Assembly (NCBI GenBank): GCA_041738135.1 | Contig: JBGSQK010000008.1 | Span: 1-38,052 of the forward strand | Direction: 5' to 3' | Length of the DNA: 38,052 bases | Origin: JAGOMX01 sp041738135 | Lineage (GTDB): Bacteria > Pseudomonadota > Alphaproteobacteria > JAGOMX01 | Shown: piece by piece, positions 26,353-35,508 of the stretch | How positions within the stretch are numbered: the first letter of the stretch is position 1 | Layout of the letters: every line of letters begins with the position of its first letter | The notes under the pieces: model-generated | What the model was told of the DNA's origin: nothing | Seen by the model: only the letters and a program-made list of their open reading frames with translations | Database searches by the model: none | Made by a program: the position numbers and the translations under genes

Positions 26353-26892
26353 TTAACTAACCTCTTCCACAGCCTTAGCCACACCCACCATGGCGGGACG
26401 CAGCAAACGGTCATGCAACACATAGCCAGATTGCATCACTTGCGCCACTGTGCCCGCAGGATAGTCAGCTGTAGGAATCTCGCATATAGCTTGATGGTAT
26501 TCATGATCAAAGGGCTCACCCAAAGGCATGATTTTCTTCACGCCTTGACGCTCAAATATACCAGCCAGCTCTTTTTCAGTCAGCTTAAGGCCTTCCATTA
26601 AACTTTGTACCGCAGGAGGAAAAGCAGACGCATCTTCGTTGCCAAAAACTTCCAAAGCACGGCTAAAATTATCCGCCACCGAAAGCAAGTCCCGCGCAAA
26701 GCCTGCCACAGCATACTTCTTCGCATCATCATGATCACGAGCCGCCCGACGCCGGATGTTCTCCACCTCAGCCAAAGCACGCAACAACTGGTCTTTCAAC
26801 TCATCCGCAGCTTCTTCCTGAGTCTCATCATCCAAAGGCTCCGTAAGCTCCACCTCAGGCAAATCTTTGCTATCTTTAATATCATCAGTCAT
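26353..26892 (-). CDS. grpE: GrpE, nucleotide exchange factor of DnaK
   Basis: GrpE releases ADP from the Hsp70 chaperone DnaK. ATG 26892 gives a 179-residue protein: an acidic N terminus, a long coiled coil (about 30-90, with LLRALAEVENIRRRAARDHDDAKKYA, a family signature) and the C-terminal beta domain with PFDHEYHQAICEIP and the typical ending with LLRPAMVGVAK. I prefer 26892 to the in-frame ATG 26916 because GGAG lies at the right distance before it. hrcA and dnaK are not next to it in this window. Confidence 0.95.
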   Translation of the reverse strand: MTDDIKDSKDLPEVELTEPLDDETQEEAADELKDQLLRALAEVENIRRRAARDHDDAKKYAVAGFARDLLSVADNFSRALEVFGNEDASAFPPAVQSLMEGLKLTEKELAGIFERQGVKKIMPLGEPFDHEYHQAICEIPTADYPAGTVAQVMQSGYVLHDRLLRPAMVGVAKAVEEVS

Positions 26893-27211
<319 letters not shown>

Positions 27212-27241
27212 GGCCAGCGTTCCAAATATGGACCGCTGGCC
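27212..27241 (-). terminator. Probable terminator of the GMC oxidoreductase gene
   Basis: GGCCAGCG (27212-27219) pairs with CGCTGGCC (27234-27241); after a T/C mismatch, TCCA pairs with TGGA around a 4-base loop. Read on the minus strand it lies 9 bases past the stop and is followed by a short TTTT. Confidence 0.6.
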
Positions 27242-27249
27242 TTAAGGTA

Positions 27250-29040
27250 TTATTTACCTGCTTTAATTTTGTCCGCAAGCACTTCACCTACCATGTAGGT
27301 TGGACGAGACGTGTTATATCCTGGTACCGATGGGAATATGGACGCATCGCAAATACGCAAACCTTCCACACCTATAACCTTAAGGTTTGAATCCACTACA
27401 GCCATAGGATCATCCACACGGCCCATTTTACAGGTACTGGTACAGTGGTGGCCAAAGGCAGAATAACGACGGATAAAGTCCTTTGCCCCTTCCAAACCCG
27501 AGAAATCTCCGCCTGGCGTATTTTCCACAGGGCCATAGGCCTGTAGCTTAGGATCACTCATCAAGTCCCTTATAAGCTCGATTCCCTTTGCCAATCGTGT
27601 GACGTCCTCTTCAGAAGCAAACAGTTGAGGATCTATGATTGGTGGGGCTGTTGGGTCGGTATTGGCAAGTTTTACAGATCCGGTATTAGCTTGAACTTTG
27701 GTTATTTCAAGTAAGAAACCCATTGTAGGCTTAGGATTCTTGGGATCCAGTGCTTGGAGAATGGTATAAATGTAACCGGCCTTCAGTGGATCAGGATCGT
27801 CAAAAACCTCTGGATTGAAGTTGAAATCACGGAAGTAGAGATGGAAGGTGTGAATATGCAAGTCTGGATATCGGGGGTCGCGTTTATCCAAATCACTGAA
27901 CCATTCCCACACGATGGGTGTACCGTTTTCTGTAAGGGATTCCATGTCCGCTTTGTCAGCCCAGGCTGGATCTCCTAGAGCCAAAAGGGTAGCTTGTGAC
28001 TTCCATACACCTCCCGGCAGATTGTTCATGTCAAAGGTGATAGTGATTTCCATGTGATCTTGCCAGTTGCGACCAACCCCAGGCGCATCTTTTATCACAG
28101 TGATACCATGCTGTTCCAGCTCGGCCTTTGGTCCAATTCCGGACAGCATCATAAGTTGAGGTGTGTTGATAGCGCCTCCGCAGAGGATGACCTCTTTCTT
28201 AGCCTTATAAGTGATTCTTTCAGCTTTTTTGCTGTCTGGGTTATGACGCTTGTCAACGCCATAAGCGCGGGGAGCCGGAATGACTTCGACGCCAACGGCG
28301 CGTTTACCTTCGAACAAAACCTTAGTCACCAGCTGATCCGTAACAAGTTCAAAATTGTTCCAGCCCTTTTCCTTGTTTTCCTCAAGCCTAGGCAGCAGCA
28401 AATCTGTCGCTACGAAAGAGCGGCGTCCATCGTTGTGAACTTGTGTGTCATGGAGACCTATGCCTGAAAAGTCATTGGGGTCATCATAAAAATCGTCACG
28501 AAACTTTGCGCCAAATTTTTCTTGTGCTACGGCAACGTAATCGTGATGAAATTTCTCTCTCATCTTACCTTGTTTAATATGAAGCCAACCTGTTTGTCCG
28601 TGAGCCTCTTTTTTAGCCTTTGGAACATCAAAGTTTTCCATCTTCTTGAAATAGTAGTCGAGGCTTTCACCACTCCAACTGTCATCTCCCACTTCTTTTG
28701 CCCATTCATCATAGATGATAGGGCTGCCACGGCCGTCCACCATGGCATGGTGGTTAGTAGATCCACCCAAACCTGTACCGCGAGGGTAGGCGTATACTTT
28801 TCCGTTTTGGTTGGTTGTTTTGAAAGCCCAGTTAGTGGGCGACCCATCAGGAGATACTTCTTTTGGAAGGTCTGCGAGGAATAGCCAAGAGGCAGAAGTG
28901 GCAATCTGTTCATGGGCTGTGTTATTAGGTCCTGCTTCAATAAGCAAAACCTTGTTGTTTTTATCTTCCGCAAGCCTTGCAGCTAAAACGCCGCCGCCGG
29001 CACCTGCGCCTACGATTATATAATCTGGTTCGAATTGCAT
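27250..29040 (-). CDS. GMC-family FAD-dependent oxidoreductase (choline dehydrogenase-like)
   Basis: The 596-residue enzyme begins with the FAD-binding GAGAGGG (11-17) and the ribose-binding LLIEAG. The GMC signatures GTGLGGSTNHHAMV and GAINTPQLMMLSGIGP follow. The C-terminal part has the active-site region GHHCTSTCKMG and ends with GLRICDASIFP...GYNTSRPT, which keeps the catalytic His and Asn. Members oxidise alcohols such as choline, glucose or aryl alcohols; the substrate is not readable here. I chose ATG 29040 because GGGAGA precedes it at the right distance. No cofactor or transport partner is adjacent, so the gene stands alone between two gene-free stretches. Confidence 0.88.
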   Translation of the reverse strand: MQFEPDYIIVGAGAGGGVLAARLAEDKNNKVLLIEAGPNNTAHEQIATSASWLFLADLPKEVSPDGSPTNWAFKTTNQNGKVYAYPRGTGLGGSTNHHAMVDGRGSPIIYDEWAKEVGDDSWSGESLDYYFKKMENFDVPKAKKEAHGQTGWLHIKQGKMREKFHHDYVAVAQEKFGAKFRDDFYDDPNDFSGIGLHDTQVHNDGRRSFVATDLLLPRLEENKEKGWNNFELVTDQLVTKVLFEGKRAVGVEVIPAPRAYGVDKRHNPDSKKAERITYKAKKEVILCGGAINTPQLMMLSGIGPKAELEQHGITVIKDAPGVGRNWQDHMEITITFDMNNLPGGVWKSQATLLALGDPAWADKADMESLTENGTPIVWEWFSDLDKRDPRYPDLHIHTFHLYFRDFNFNPEVFDDPDPLKAGYIYTILQALDPKNPKPTMGFLLEITKVQANTGSVKLANTDPTAPPIIDPQLFASEEDVTRLAKGIELIRDLMSDPKLQAYGPVENTPGGDFSGLEGAKDFIRRYSAFGHHCTSTCKMGRVDDPMAVVDSNLKVIGVEGLRICDASIFPSVPGYNTSRPTYMVGEVLADKIKAGK

Positions 29041-29424
29041 GATATCTCCCATGAGTAAATTGCTTCAGTCAAAAAACTGCGTGTATTATTCTTTTATAAT
29101 AATAGGCCATGGTTACTTAATAAATAATAAATATATCAATGAATATTGTAAAGAGCGCTCTAATAAATTTAGAGATGTCTCGCTTTTTCTAGAAGCGTTG
29201 GTGAGACTGGGTTTGTTTACGGGCTACTATTAACTGACTTATGTTGAGTTTTAAAATACCGCAAGTGGCTGAAATCTCTAAATTTGTGCAGTCCTTCCAA
29301 TTCGTACTTTGTACTTACCCACAAACATGTGTTTCTGGGGCACCATTCTTGTCAAATTCAAGTTTCGTAAATCCCTGCATTCAGTAGTAGCATTGTCTCA
29401 TTGAGAAGCCCTTAAAGTGACTTG
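29041..29424. other. Intergenic region, no gene seen
   Basis: These ~380 AT-rich bases hold the GMC gene's upstream region and no convincing gene. A perfect 12-bp inverted repeat AAATTTAGAGAT (29165-29176) and its complement (29274-29285) enclose 97 bases that include a small hairpin (CGCTT...AAGCG). It could be a remnant of a small element. Confidence 0.5.
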
Positions 29425-31650
29425 TTAATCCGCAATCTTTACAAAGCTGGCCATGACGCATTTGTTTCCGGCTCTGTCGAATTGGATGTGTAGTTTTTCT
29501 CCGTCGATGCTTTCTACGATGCCGTAGCCGAATTTTTGGTGGAAGACTCGGTTGCCTTTTTTGTAGGCTCCGGTTTTTTCTGGGAGGATATAATCTATGG
29601 CGTTTTGTAGTTTGTCGTAGTCGGGGCGCTCTATTTGTTGCGTTCTGGTGATGTGATGGCTTTTATGAAGGCCGGGTTGGCGGATGAATTCTACGTGTTC
29701 TTCGGGTAGTTCCTCTAGAAATCTGGAGGGCATGGAGCTTTGCCATACACCGTGAATGCGGCGGTTGGCGGCAAAGGAGATAATGGCGCGTTTTTTGGCG
29801 CGGGTGATGCCCACGTATGCTAGGCGTCTTTCTTCTTCTAAGGCTTGAATGCCGCTTTCTTTTAGGGAGCGAGGGTGGGGGAAGAGTCCTTCTTCCCAGC
29901 CGGTTAGAAATACGGTGTCGAACTCTAGTCCTTTGGCGCTGTGCAGCGTCATGATGCTGACGGTGTCGTTTTGGGAGTCTGAATTGTTTTCCATAACGAG
30001 ACTTACGTGCTCAAGGAACGTTTGCAAGGTTTCGTATTCATCCAAAGCTTGTACGAATTCTTTTAAGTTTTCGAGCCTGCCTGGGGAGTCTGGGGATTTA
30101 TCTGCCTGCCAAAAGGCGGTGTAGCCGGACTCATCCAGAATAATGCGCGCCATGTCGGCGGGCTTGAGTTCTTTGCTTTGTTGGTGCCAGCGATCGATGT
30201 TGAGGAGCAATGTTTGCAGAGAGGTTCTGGCTTTACCTCTGATTTCATCGGTTTGAACTAGTTTCCTGGCGGCCTCGCACATGGAGATTTGTTCATGGCG
30301 GGAGAGTTTATGCAGGGTTTGCACAGTTGAGGTGCCGATGCCGCGCCTGGGGGTGTTGATGATTCTTTCAAAAGCTAGGCCGTTGTGGGGCTGTGTGGCG
30401 ACTCGTAAATAAGCCAAGGCATCACGGATTTCTAGTCTTTCATAAAATCTGGGGCCGCCGATGACTCTATAGGGTACGGCGATGGTTAGGAAACGATCTT
30501 CGAACTCGCGGGTTTGAAAGCCAGCGCGTACCAGGACCGCCATGGAGTTTAATTTATTGCCTTTGCGGTGTAGATCTTCGATCTCTTCACCTACGACGCG
30601 GGCTTCTTCTTGCCCATCCCAAACGCCACAGACGGAGACTTTGCTGCCGGCGTCCACTTCCGTCCAGAGGGTTTTACCAAGTCTGCTTCTGTTATGGGCA
30701 ATGAGGGCTGATGCGGCTCCTAGAATATGGGGGGTGGATCGGTAGTTTTGTTCAAGACGAATAATGATGGCACCCGGGAAATCTTTTTCAAAGCGCAGGA
30801 TGTTGGTCACCTCAGCACCGCGCCAGCCGTAAATGGATTGGTCGTCGTCTCCCACGCAGCAGATATTTCTGGATTTTTCAGCGAGTAAACGTAGCCATAG
30901 GTATTGGGCTACGTTGGTGTCTTGATACTCATCTACCAGGATGTATTTGAATTGATCTTGGTACTGTTTTAGCACCTCTGGGTGCGATCTAAAAAGATCA
31001 ACTGTCAGCAATAATAAATCACCGAAATCCACGGCATTGAGGGTTGAGAGGCGTTCTTGATAGAGTTCATAAACACGCTTCAGGGGTGAGTATGAGCCTG
31101 AGTATTCTGATGCGGGCACTTGATTGGGCTTTAAAGCTTTATCTTTCCAGCGACTAATGGTTGCTAGCATGGCGCGGGCGGGGAATTGTTTGTCATCCAA
31201 ATTTTCCGCTTCTAACACTTGCTTGACCAGTCGCAACTGGTCGTCCGTATCCAGTATGGTAAAGTCGCTGGTGAGATTTACGTATTCCGCGTGACGCCGC
31301 AAAATGCGTACACAAATGGAGTGGAATGTGCCAATCCAAAGGCCTTCCGTGGGTTGACCCAAAAGTTTGCTGATACGATTGCGCATCTCTTGGGATGATT
31401 TATTGGTAAATGTGACCGCAAGGATCTGTGATGGCCAAGCCTTTTGTGACGACAATATATGGGCGATGCGAGTGGTTAAAACCCGCGTTTTTCCTGTGCC
31501 TGCGCCTGCCAGAACGAGTAAGGGCCCCTCAAGCGTTTCAACGGCTTGTCGTTGGGCCTGATTTAAATCGTCAAAGTAAAGGTGCACGTTACTAGGGTCA
31601 TTTTCTTGAGTCAAAAGTTGTCCGATCGCCATAAATTTGTTATAAAGCAT
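29425..31650 (-). CDS. uvrD: UvrD/PcrA-type DNA helicase (superfamily 1A)
   Basis: This 3'-5' helicase acts in nucleotide excision and mismatch repair and in clearing replication obstacles. The ~741-residue protein carries the SF1 motifs in order: Walker A AGAGTGKT, VTFTNKSSQEM (Ia), DEYQDTN (II), GDDDQSIYGWRGA (III), LEQNYRS (IV), VSIMTLHSAKGLEFD (V) and EERRLAYVGITRAK (VI). The C terminus has the Tudor-like HQKFGYGIVESIDG typical of UvrD/PcrA, which binds RNA polymerase. The start is uncertain: ATG 31650, ATG 31632 and GTG 31689 are in frame and none has a strong ribosome site. 31650 leaves room for promoters against the divergent transporter gene. Confidence 0.93.
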   Translation of the reverse strand: MLYNKFMAIGQLLTQENDPSNVHLYFDDLNQAQRQAVETLEGPLLVLAGAGTGKTRVLTTRIAHILSSQKAWPSQILAVTFTNKSSQEMRNRISKLLGQPTEGLWIGTFHSICVRILRRHAEYVNLTSDFTILDTDDQLRLVKQVLEAENLDDKQFPARAMLATISRWKDKALKPNQVPASEYSGSYSPLKRVYELYQERLSTLNAVDFGDLLLLTVDLFRSHPEVLKQYQDQFKYILVDEYQDTNVAQYLWLRLLAEKSRNICCVGDDDQSIYGWRGAEVTNILRFEKDFPGAIIIRLEQNYRSTPHILGAASALIAHNRSRLGKTLWTEVDAGSKVSVCGVWDGQEEARVVGEEIEDLHRKGNKLNSMAVLVRAGFQTREFEDRFLTIAVPYRVIGGPRFYERLEIRDALAYLRVATQPHNGLAFERIINTPRRGIGTSTVQTLHKLSRHEQISMCEAARKLVQTDEIRGKARTSLQTLLLNIDRWHQQSKELKPADMARIILDESGYTAFWQADKSPDSPGRLENLKEFVQALDEYETLQTFLEHVSLVMENNSDSQNDTVSIMTLHSAKGLEFDTVFLTGWEEGLFPHPRSLKESGIQALEEERRLAYVGITRAKKRAIISFAANRRIHGVWQSSMPSRFLEELPEEHVEFIRQPGLHKSHHITRTQQIERPDYDKLQNAIDYILPEKTGAYKKGNRVFHQKFGYGIVESIDGEKLHIQFDRAGNKCVMASFVKIAD

Positions 31651-31700
31651 TATGAGCAGTAAATCTCTCTTTTTCTTGAGAGCACCCACAAAGGCACCAT

Positions 31701-32603
31701 ATGGCTATTGCTAGTCTCGTAAGACGCGGATCCAAGCAGCAAAATTTTCGGCTGGCTGTGGGCTTGATGATGGTATCTGTGGCCACCTATGCCATGCAGG
31801 ATGTTCTTGTTAAATTCATACCCCCTGAAATTTCTGTGATTCAAATATGCTTCTTTCGGGCTGTGTTTGCTTTCATACCCATTCTTGCTTTTGCTGTCTT
31901 AGAAGATCGTAATACTATGTTTAAAACGGAACAGTGGCCCATGCATTTTTGGCGGTCGCTGTTTTCGTGTCTTGCATTGATCTGTTTTATTGCAGCTTTC
32001 CGCTTAATGCCTCTGGCAGAAGCTTACACACTCACGTTCTCATGTCCTCTGTTCATGACGGCCTTGTGTATCCCAATGCTTCGAGAACGGGTGCCTTTGT
32101 GGCGATGGATAGCGGTGATTACAGGATTTTTGGGCGTCGTTATTATGATGAGGCCAGGTTCTGGTATATTGGATATGGGCGGGATTTTTGCGTTGGTGGG
32201 TGGATTCTTTTATTCATTTTCACTCATTCTGGTGCGAAAGCTGAGTCATCATCATCAGGACAGCAGTACGTTGATTGTGGGAACATTCACATTGATGAGT
32301 GCTGTGCTTACGTTACCTTTTCTTCTTTTTGTCTGGCAACCCATGGAGACGGAAGTATTGGCAAAGCTTGTACTGATTGGTATTTTAGGTGGGACCGCGC
32401 AGTTTGCTATGACGCAGGCTTTTCGTTTGGCGCCAGTTTCACAGATAGCTCCCTTTGATTACGCGGCATTGTTATGGGCGGTAGCCTTTGGATATATTTT
32501 CTTTCACGAGATACCCGATGTGTATGTGTACTTGGGGGCGGCATTAATTATAGGTGGCGGGTTGGCCATTGTTCGTTCAGATAAGTTCATGCCCGAGATA
32601 TGA
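31701..32603 (+). CDS. EamA/DMT-family transporter
   Basis: The 300-residue protein has about ten hydrophobic helices arranged as two EamA repeats (roughly 18-145 and 160-293). Typical marks are the start of helix 3 (FRAVFAF), the RLMPLAEAYTLTF region and AQAFRLAPVSQIAPFDY-like repeat ends. DMT carriers move small metabolites, often exporting amino acids; in obligate intracellular bacteria some import host compounds such as S-adenosylmethionine, but nothing here fixes the substrate. AAAGG precedes ATG 31701. Its stop overlaps the methyltransferase start by 4 bases, so the two are co-translated. A 174-codon frame inside it is a shadow. Confidence 0.9.
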   Translation: MAIASLVRRGSKQQNFRLAVGLMMVSVATYAMQDVLVKFIPPEISVIQICFFRAVFAFIPILAFAVLEDRNTMFKTEQWPMHFWRSLFSCLALICFIAAFRLMPLAEAYTLTFSCPLFMTALCIPMLRERVPLWRWIAVITGFLGVVIMMRPGSGILDMGGIFALVGGFFYSFSLILVRKLSHHHQDSSTLIVGTFTLMSAVLTLPFLLFVWQPMETEVLAKLVLIGILGGTAQFAMTQAFRLAPVSQIAPFDYAALLWAVAFGYIFFHEIPDVYVYLGAALIIGGGLAIVRSDKFMPEI

Positions 32604-33328
32604 TAACCACCGATAAGTTTTTAGATGGAAGAGTCCTGTTGAAGCAACCTGCAAAAGGGTATAGAGCTGGGGTTGATGCGGTATTGTTGGCAGCTGCCGT
32701 AAAGCTAAAAGTTTCCGATCGGGTTTTGGATGTGGGTGCGGGTGTAGGAGCTGTGAGCTTGTGCTTATCTTACTATTATCCGCACGCCCAAGTAGTTGGT
32801 TTGGAGATTCAGCCTCCTATGGCTGTATTGAATCAGCAGAATATAATTCTCAATCAAGCGGAAAATGTAAGTATATTTGAGGGGTCTATACTGAGTCCTC
32901 CTGCTGCTTTGGTTCCCAATAGTTTTGAACATGTGGTGACAAATCCGCCGTTTTTTGATTACGGGCCTGATGCTTTAAGTGACTCGGATGCCAAGGCTAC
33001 GGCGCGTCATGAAAAAGAATTGGATTTGGGGACCTGGCTGACAGCATGCATGCGTATGGTTAAACCTCGGGGTTATCTAACCTTGATTCATCGTGTGGAT
33101 AGGTTGGATGAGATTTTAACGATTTTAAGAGTAAAGGCAGGCGGCATAAAAGTGTTCCCTTTGTGGCCAAATGAACAAGAGGCTTCGAAACTAGTTATTA
33201 TTCAGGTCCGTAAAGGGGTTAAGACACATTGTCAGCTTTTGCGTGGACTTGTGCTTCATGAGGCTGATGGCCAGTATACTAGGGGTGCGGATAGCATACT
33301 AAGAGGCAATGGCCGAATATTCCTTTAG
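32600..33328 (+). CDS. TrmN6-like methyltransferase (tRNA1(Val) A37 N6 type)
   Basis: The 242-residue class I SAM-dependent methyltransferase has the SAM-binding VLDVGAGVGAVSL, the acidic end of strand 2 (VGLEIQ) and the N6-adenine catalytic motif NPPFF. The N-terminal FLDGRVLLKQPAKGYRAGVDAVLLAA is typical of TrmN6/YfiC, which methylates A37 of tRNA-Val. The exact tRNA target is inferred. It is translationally coupled to the transporter and its stop overlaps that of the convergent FemAB-like gene by 4 bases. Confidence 0.87.
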   Translation: MITTDKFLDGRVLLKQPAKGYRAGVDAVLLAAAVKLKVSDRVLDVGAGVGAVSLCLSYYYPHAQVVGLEIQPPMAVLNQQNIILNQAENVSIFEGSILSPPAALVPNSFEHVVTNPPFFDYGPDALSDSDAKATARHEKELDLGTWLTACMRMVKPRGYLTLIHRVDRLDEILTILRVKAGGIKVFPLWPNEQEASKLVIIQVRKGVKTHCQLLRGLVLHEADGQYTRGADSILRGNGRIFL

Positions 33329-34272
33329 GAGTAATTTCCAACCAGAAGTTTTGGCTGAACGGCGAGACCTTCTTTAAGGGTTTCTATGCCATGAGCATTT
33401 TTCATATCTATACCACCTAAATCGATGCTTTGGATTCCCATTCTTTGCAGTCTTTCTAAAGATTCCCATAACAGTAGATGGTTAGCCTTTTTCTCGAGTC
33501 CTTCTGCAGAGCTCCATCCGATGAGAAATGTAGATGACAGTCCATGAGTCACTATGAGTGCACCTGCAAGGCAGGGCTCGATCACTAATATTCTCGCCAC
33601 AAACAATGGTTTTTCGTTGTTGACCAAAAAACAGCGAATAAAATCAGCCGAGGGCCCCTGAAATTTAAATTCCTTCATGGTTTCGGTGTACTTTTCCAGA
33701 ATCCATTCTAATGATCTGAAATCTTCAGAAAAGCTGACCATAAAATCTCGTTTTTGTGCTTTCTTAAGATCTTTCACCCAATCTTTATTAATGGTTGTTT
33801 GGATATGCTTTAAATCTTGAGTTAGCTCTAAATAGTTTGTAACAGGTCCTGGTTTAGTATATCTAAATCCAAGTTTTTCCATCATCTGCCTGTTTTGAGG
33901 GGAGTCTTCTAAATCAGGCACAATTTCAAAGGTATCACCCAGCGATGAGCTGAAGTATTCTTTCATAATGCTAATGGCGCATATTTTTTCCGCTGGTGTT
34001 GCACGATTCTCTATCCATTGAGGGCCACGAACCACTTTTGTATGTTTGACGGCTCCGAAGTAATGTTTGCTTTGAACTGCCTGAACCAATCCTATGGGGG
34101 TGACTGAACGATATATAATACCCCTTTTTGGAATGCTAGGAGTGTGTTGCTGTATAGCTTCGCCATAGCCCCAGGCATGCATATAGCAACTGTTGTGTAT
34201 ACGCGACAACAGGCCGGTCCATTGGTCTTTTGATGTTTCGTCCCAAACGATTCTTATGTTTTCATTGGTCAT
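33325..34272 (-). CDS. FemAB/GNAT-fold acyltransferase-like protein
   Basis: ATG 34272, with GAGGG just upstream, gives a 315-residue protein with the layout of FemAB-like and BioF2-like acetyltransferases: two GNAT-like halves, an N-terminal strand pair with SCYMHAWGYGEA (resembling the F.QS.W.. motif), VRGPQW, then the second half with WVKDLKKAQKRDF, EFKFQGPSADF and a final LLLWESLERLQRMGIQSIDLGG. Fem proteins transfer aminoacyl groups from tRNA to peptidoglycan precursors; other members modify different acceptors. No wall-bridge synthesis genes are nearby, so the acceptor is unknown. It has no signal peptide or membrane helix. Confidence 0.75.
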   Translation of the reverse strand: MTNENIRIVWDETSKDQWTGLLSRIHNSCYMHAWGYGEAIQQHTPSIPKRGIIYRSVTPIGLVQAVQSKHYFGAVKHTKVVRGPQWIENRATPAEKICAISIMKEYFSSSLGDTFEIVPDLEDSPQNRQMMEKLGFRYTKPGPVTNYLELTQDLKHIQTTINKDWVKDLKKAQKRDFMVSFSEDFRSLEWILEKYTETMKEFKFQGPSADFIRCFLVNNEKPLFVARILVIEPCLAGALIVTHGLSSTFLIGWSSAEGLEKKANHLLLWESLERLQRMGIQSIDLGGIDMKNAHGIETLKEGLAVQPKLLVGNYS

Positions 34273-34322
34273 AATATTTGCCCTCACATAATTATTATGA
34301 CTGAAACTTCTTTACAAAAAGT

Positions 34323-34469
34323 TTATAAGGGTTCTGGCATAGGGTATTGTTTGGGGTAAGTGTTTTCTTCGCCCTCAGGTGGGAAAGGCCCCCCTTTTTT
34401 GCCGCATGCGGTAAGCCCCATAATGCAAATTATTAATGCAAGGCAGGTCAAAATAAATTTCGCTTTCAT
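34323..34469 (-). CDS. lptM: LptM/YifL-like small lipoprotein
   Basis: A 48-residue precursor: a hydrophobic signal (MKAKFILTCLALIICIMG), lipobox LTAC with the lipidated cysteine at residue 22, then GKKGGPFPPEG and a Tyr/Pro-rich tail (YPKQYPMPEPL). The CGKKGP...PP pattern directly after the lipobox is the LptM signature. LptM associates with the LptD-LptE lipopolysaccharide translocon in E. coli and promotes its maturation; the role here is inferred. The upstream AAGAGA is a weak ribosome site. It stands alone between the FemAB-like gene and trxB, not in its common place beside lysA. Confidence 0.82.
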   Translation of the reverse strand: MKAKFILTCLALIICIMGLTACGKKGGPFPPEGEENTYPKQYPMPEPL

Positions 34470-34566
34470 TTTATATGAATCTCTTTATGTTTCTACAAGC
34501 TATGCTTGATAGTACGCAAAGCTTGTAGCAAAATGCAAATGCTAGTTATTCAGGAGAATTAAAAAA

Positions 34567-35508
34567 GTGAGCCAAACACACAAAACGAAGGTGTTGATTA
34601 TCGGGTCAGGTCCAGCAGGGTACACGGCTGCCATATATGCGGCCAGAGCTAACTTGGAACCTCTTATGGTGCAAGGAATCGAACCTGGTGGCCAGTTGAT
34701 GACCACCACGGATGTGGAAAATTTTCCCGGGTTTCGCGATGTGATCCAGGGCCCATTTTTGATGGAAGAAATGAAGGCGCAGGCTGAAAAGGTAGGCACC
34801 AAGATAATTACGGACATGATCAAAGAAGTTCGTTTTAACCAACGACCTTTTGAATGTGTGGGTGAAAGTGGTGATATTTACGTGTCTGATGCCGTAATTA
34901 TTGCCACGGGCGCTCAGGCAATCTGGTTGGGTCTGGAGAGTGAAACCAAGTACCGTGGCTTTGGTGTTTCGGGTTGTGCTACCTGCGATGGTTTCTTTTT
35001 CCGGGGTAAGGATGTGGTGGTGATTGGTGGCGGTAATACGGCTGTTGAAGATGCGCTGTTCTTGACTAATTTTGCGACAAACGTTTATGTGGTGCATCGT
35101 CGGGATCAACTGCGGGCTGAGAAGATTTTACAAAAGCGGCTTCTGGAACATCCTAAGGTTACCATGATCTGGGATTCAGTTTTGGATGAGGTACTTGGCA
35201 GTGAGAACCCTAGTTCTGTGACCGGTGTTCGTATTAAGAATGTCAAAACCAATGAGGCGCAGGAGCTTAAGGTGGATGGTGTGTTTATCGCTATTGGCCA
35301 CAAGCCTGCTACCGCTGTGTTTCAGAGTGTAATTGATATGGATGAGGAAGGGTATATTAAGTGTCCACCCGGTTCTGTCAAAACCAATATCACAGGTGTT
35401 TTTGCTGCGGGAGATGTGCAGGATAAAGTATACAGGCAGGCTGTTACAGCCGCGGGTCAAGGCTGTATGGCTGCTTTGGATGTAGAAAAGTTTTTAGCGG
35501 GTCATTGA
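34567..35508 (+). CDS. trxB: Thioredoxin reductase
   Basis: This 313-residue flavoprotein passes electrons from NADPH to thioredoxin. It has the FAD-binding GSGPAGYTAAIYAARA, the redox-active CATC (137-140) followed by DGFF, the NADPH-binding GGGNTAVEDA and the C-terminal FAD motif FAAGDVQDK. It starts with GTG 34567 behind CAGGAG. The partner thioredoxin is encoded 14 kb away at 20529-20849. The stop overlaps the next start codon by one base (TGATG), indicating translational coupling to the hydrolase gene. Confidence 0.96.
   Translation: MSQTHKTKVLIIGSGPAGYTAAIYAARANLEPLMVQGIEPGGQLMTTTDVENFPGFRDVIQGPFLMEEMKAQAEKVGTKIITDMIKEVRFNQRPFECVGESGDIYVSDAVIIATGAQAIWLGLESETKYRGFGVSGCATCDGFFFRGKDVVVIGGGNTAVEDALFLTNFATNVYVVHRRDQLRAEKILQKRLLEHPKVTMIWDSVLDEVLGSENPSSVTGVRIKNVKTNEAQELKVDGVFIAIGHKPATAVFQSVIDMDEEGYIKCPPGSVKTNITGVFAAGDVQDKVYRQAVTAAGQGCMAALDVEKFLAGH

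Noticed and set aside
31934..32458. 174-codon plus-strand frame inside the EamA transporter
   Set aside because: It overlaps a clear ten-helix transporter in another frame, and its composition is that of a frame-shifted membrane gene.
34606..35109. 167-codon minus-strand frame opposite trxB
   Set aside because: trxB on the other strand has all family motifs; this frame has no recognisable domain or ribosome site.
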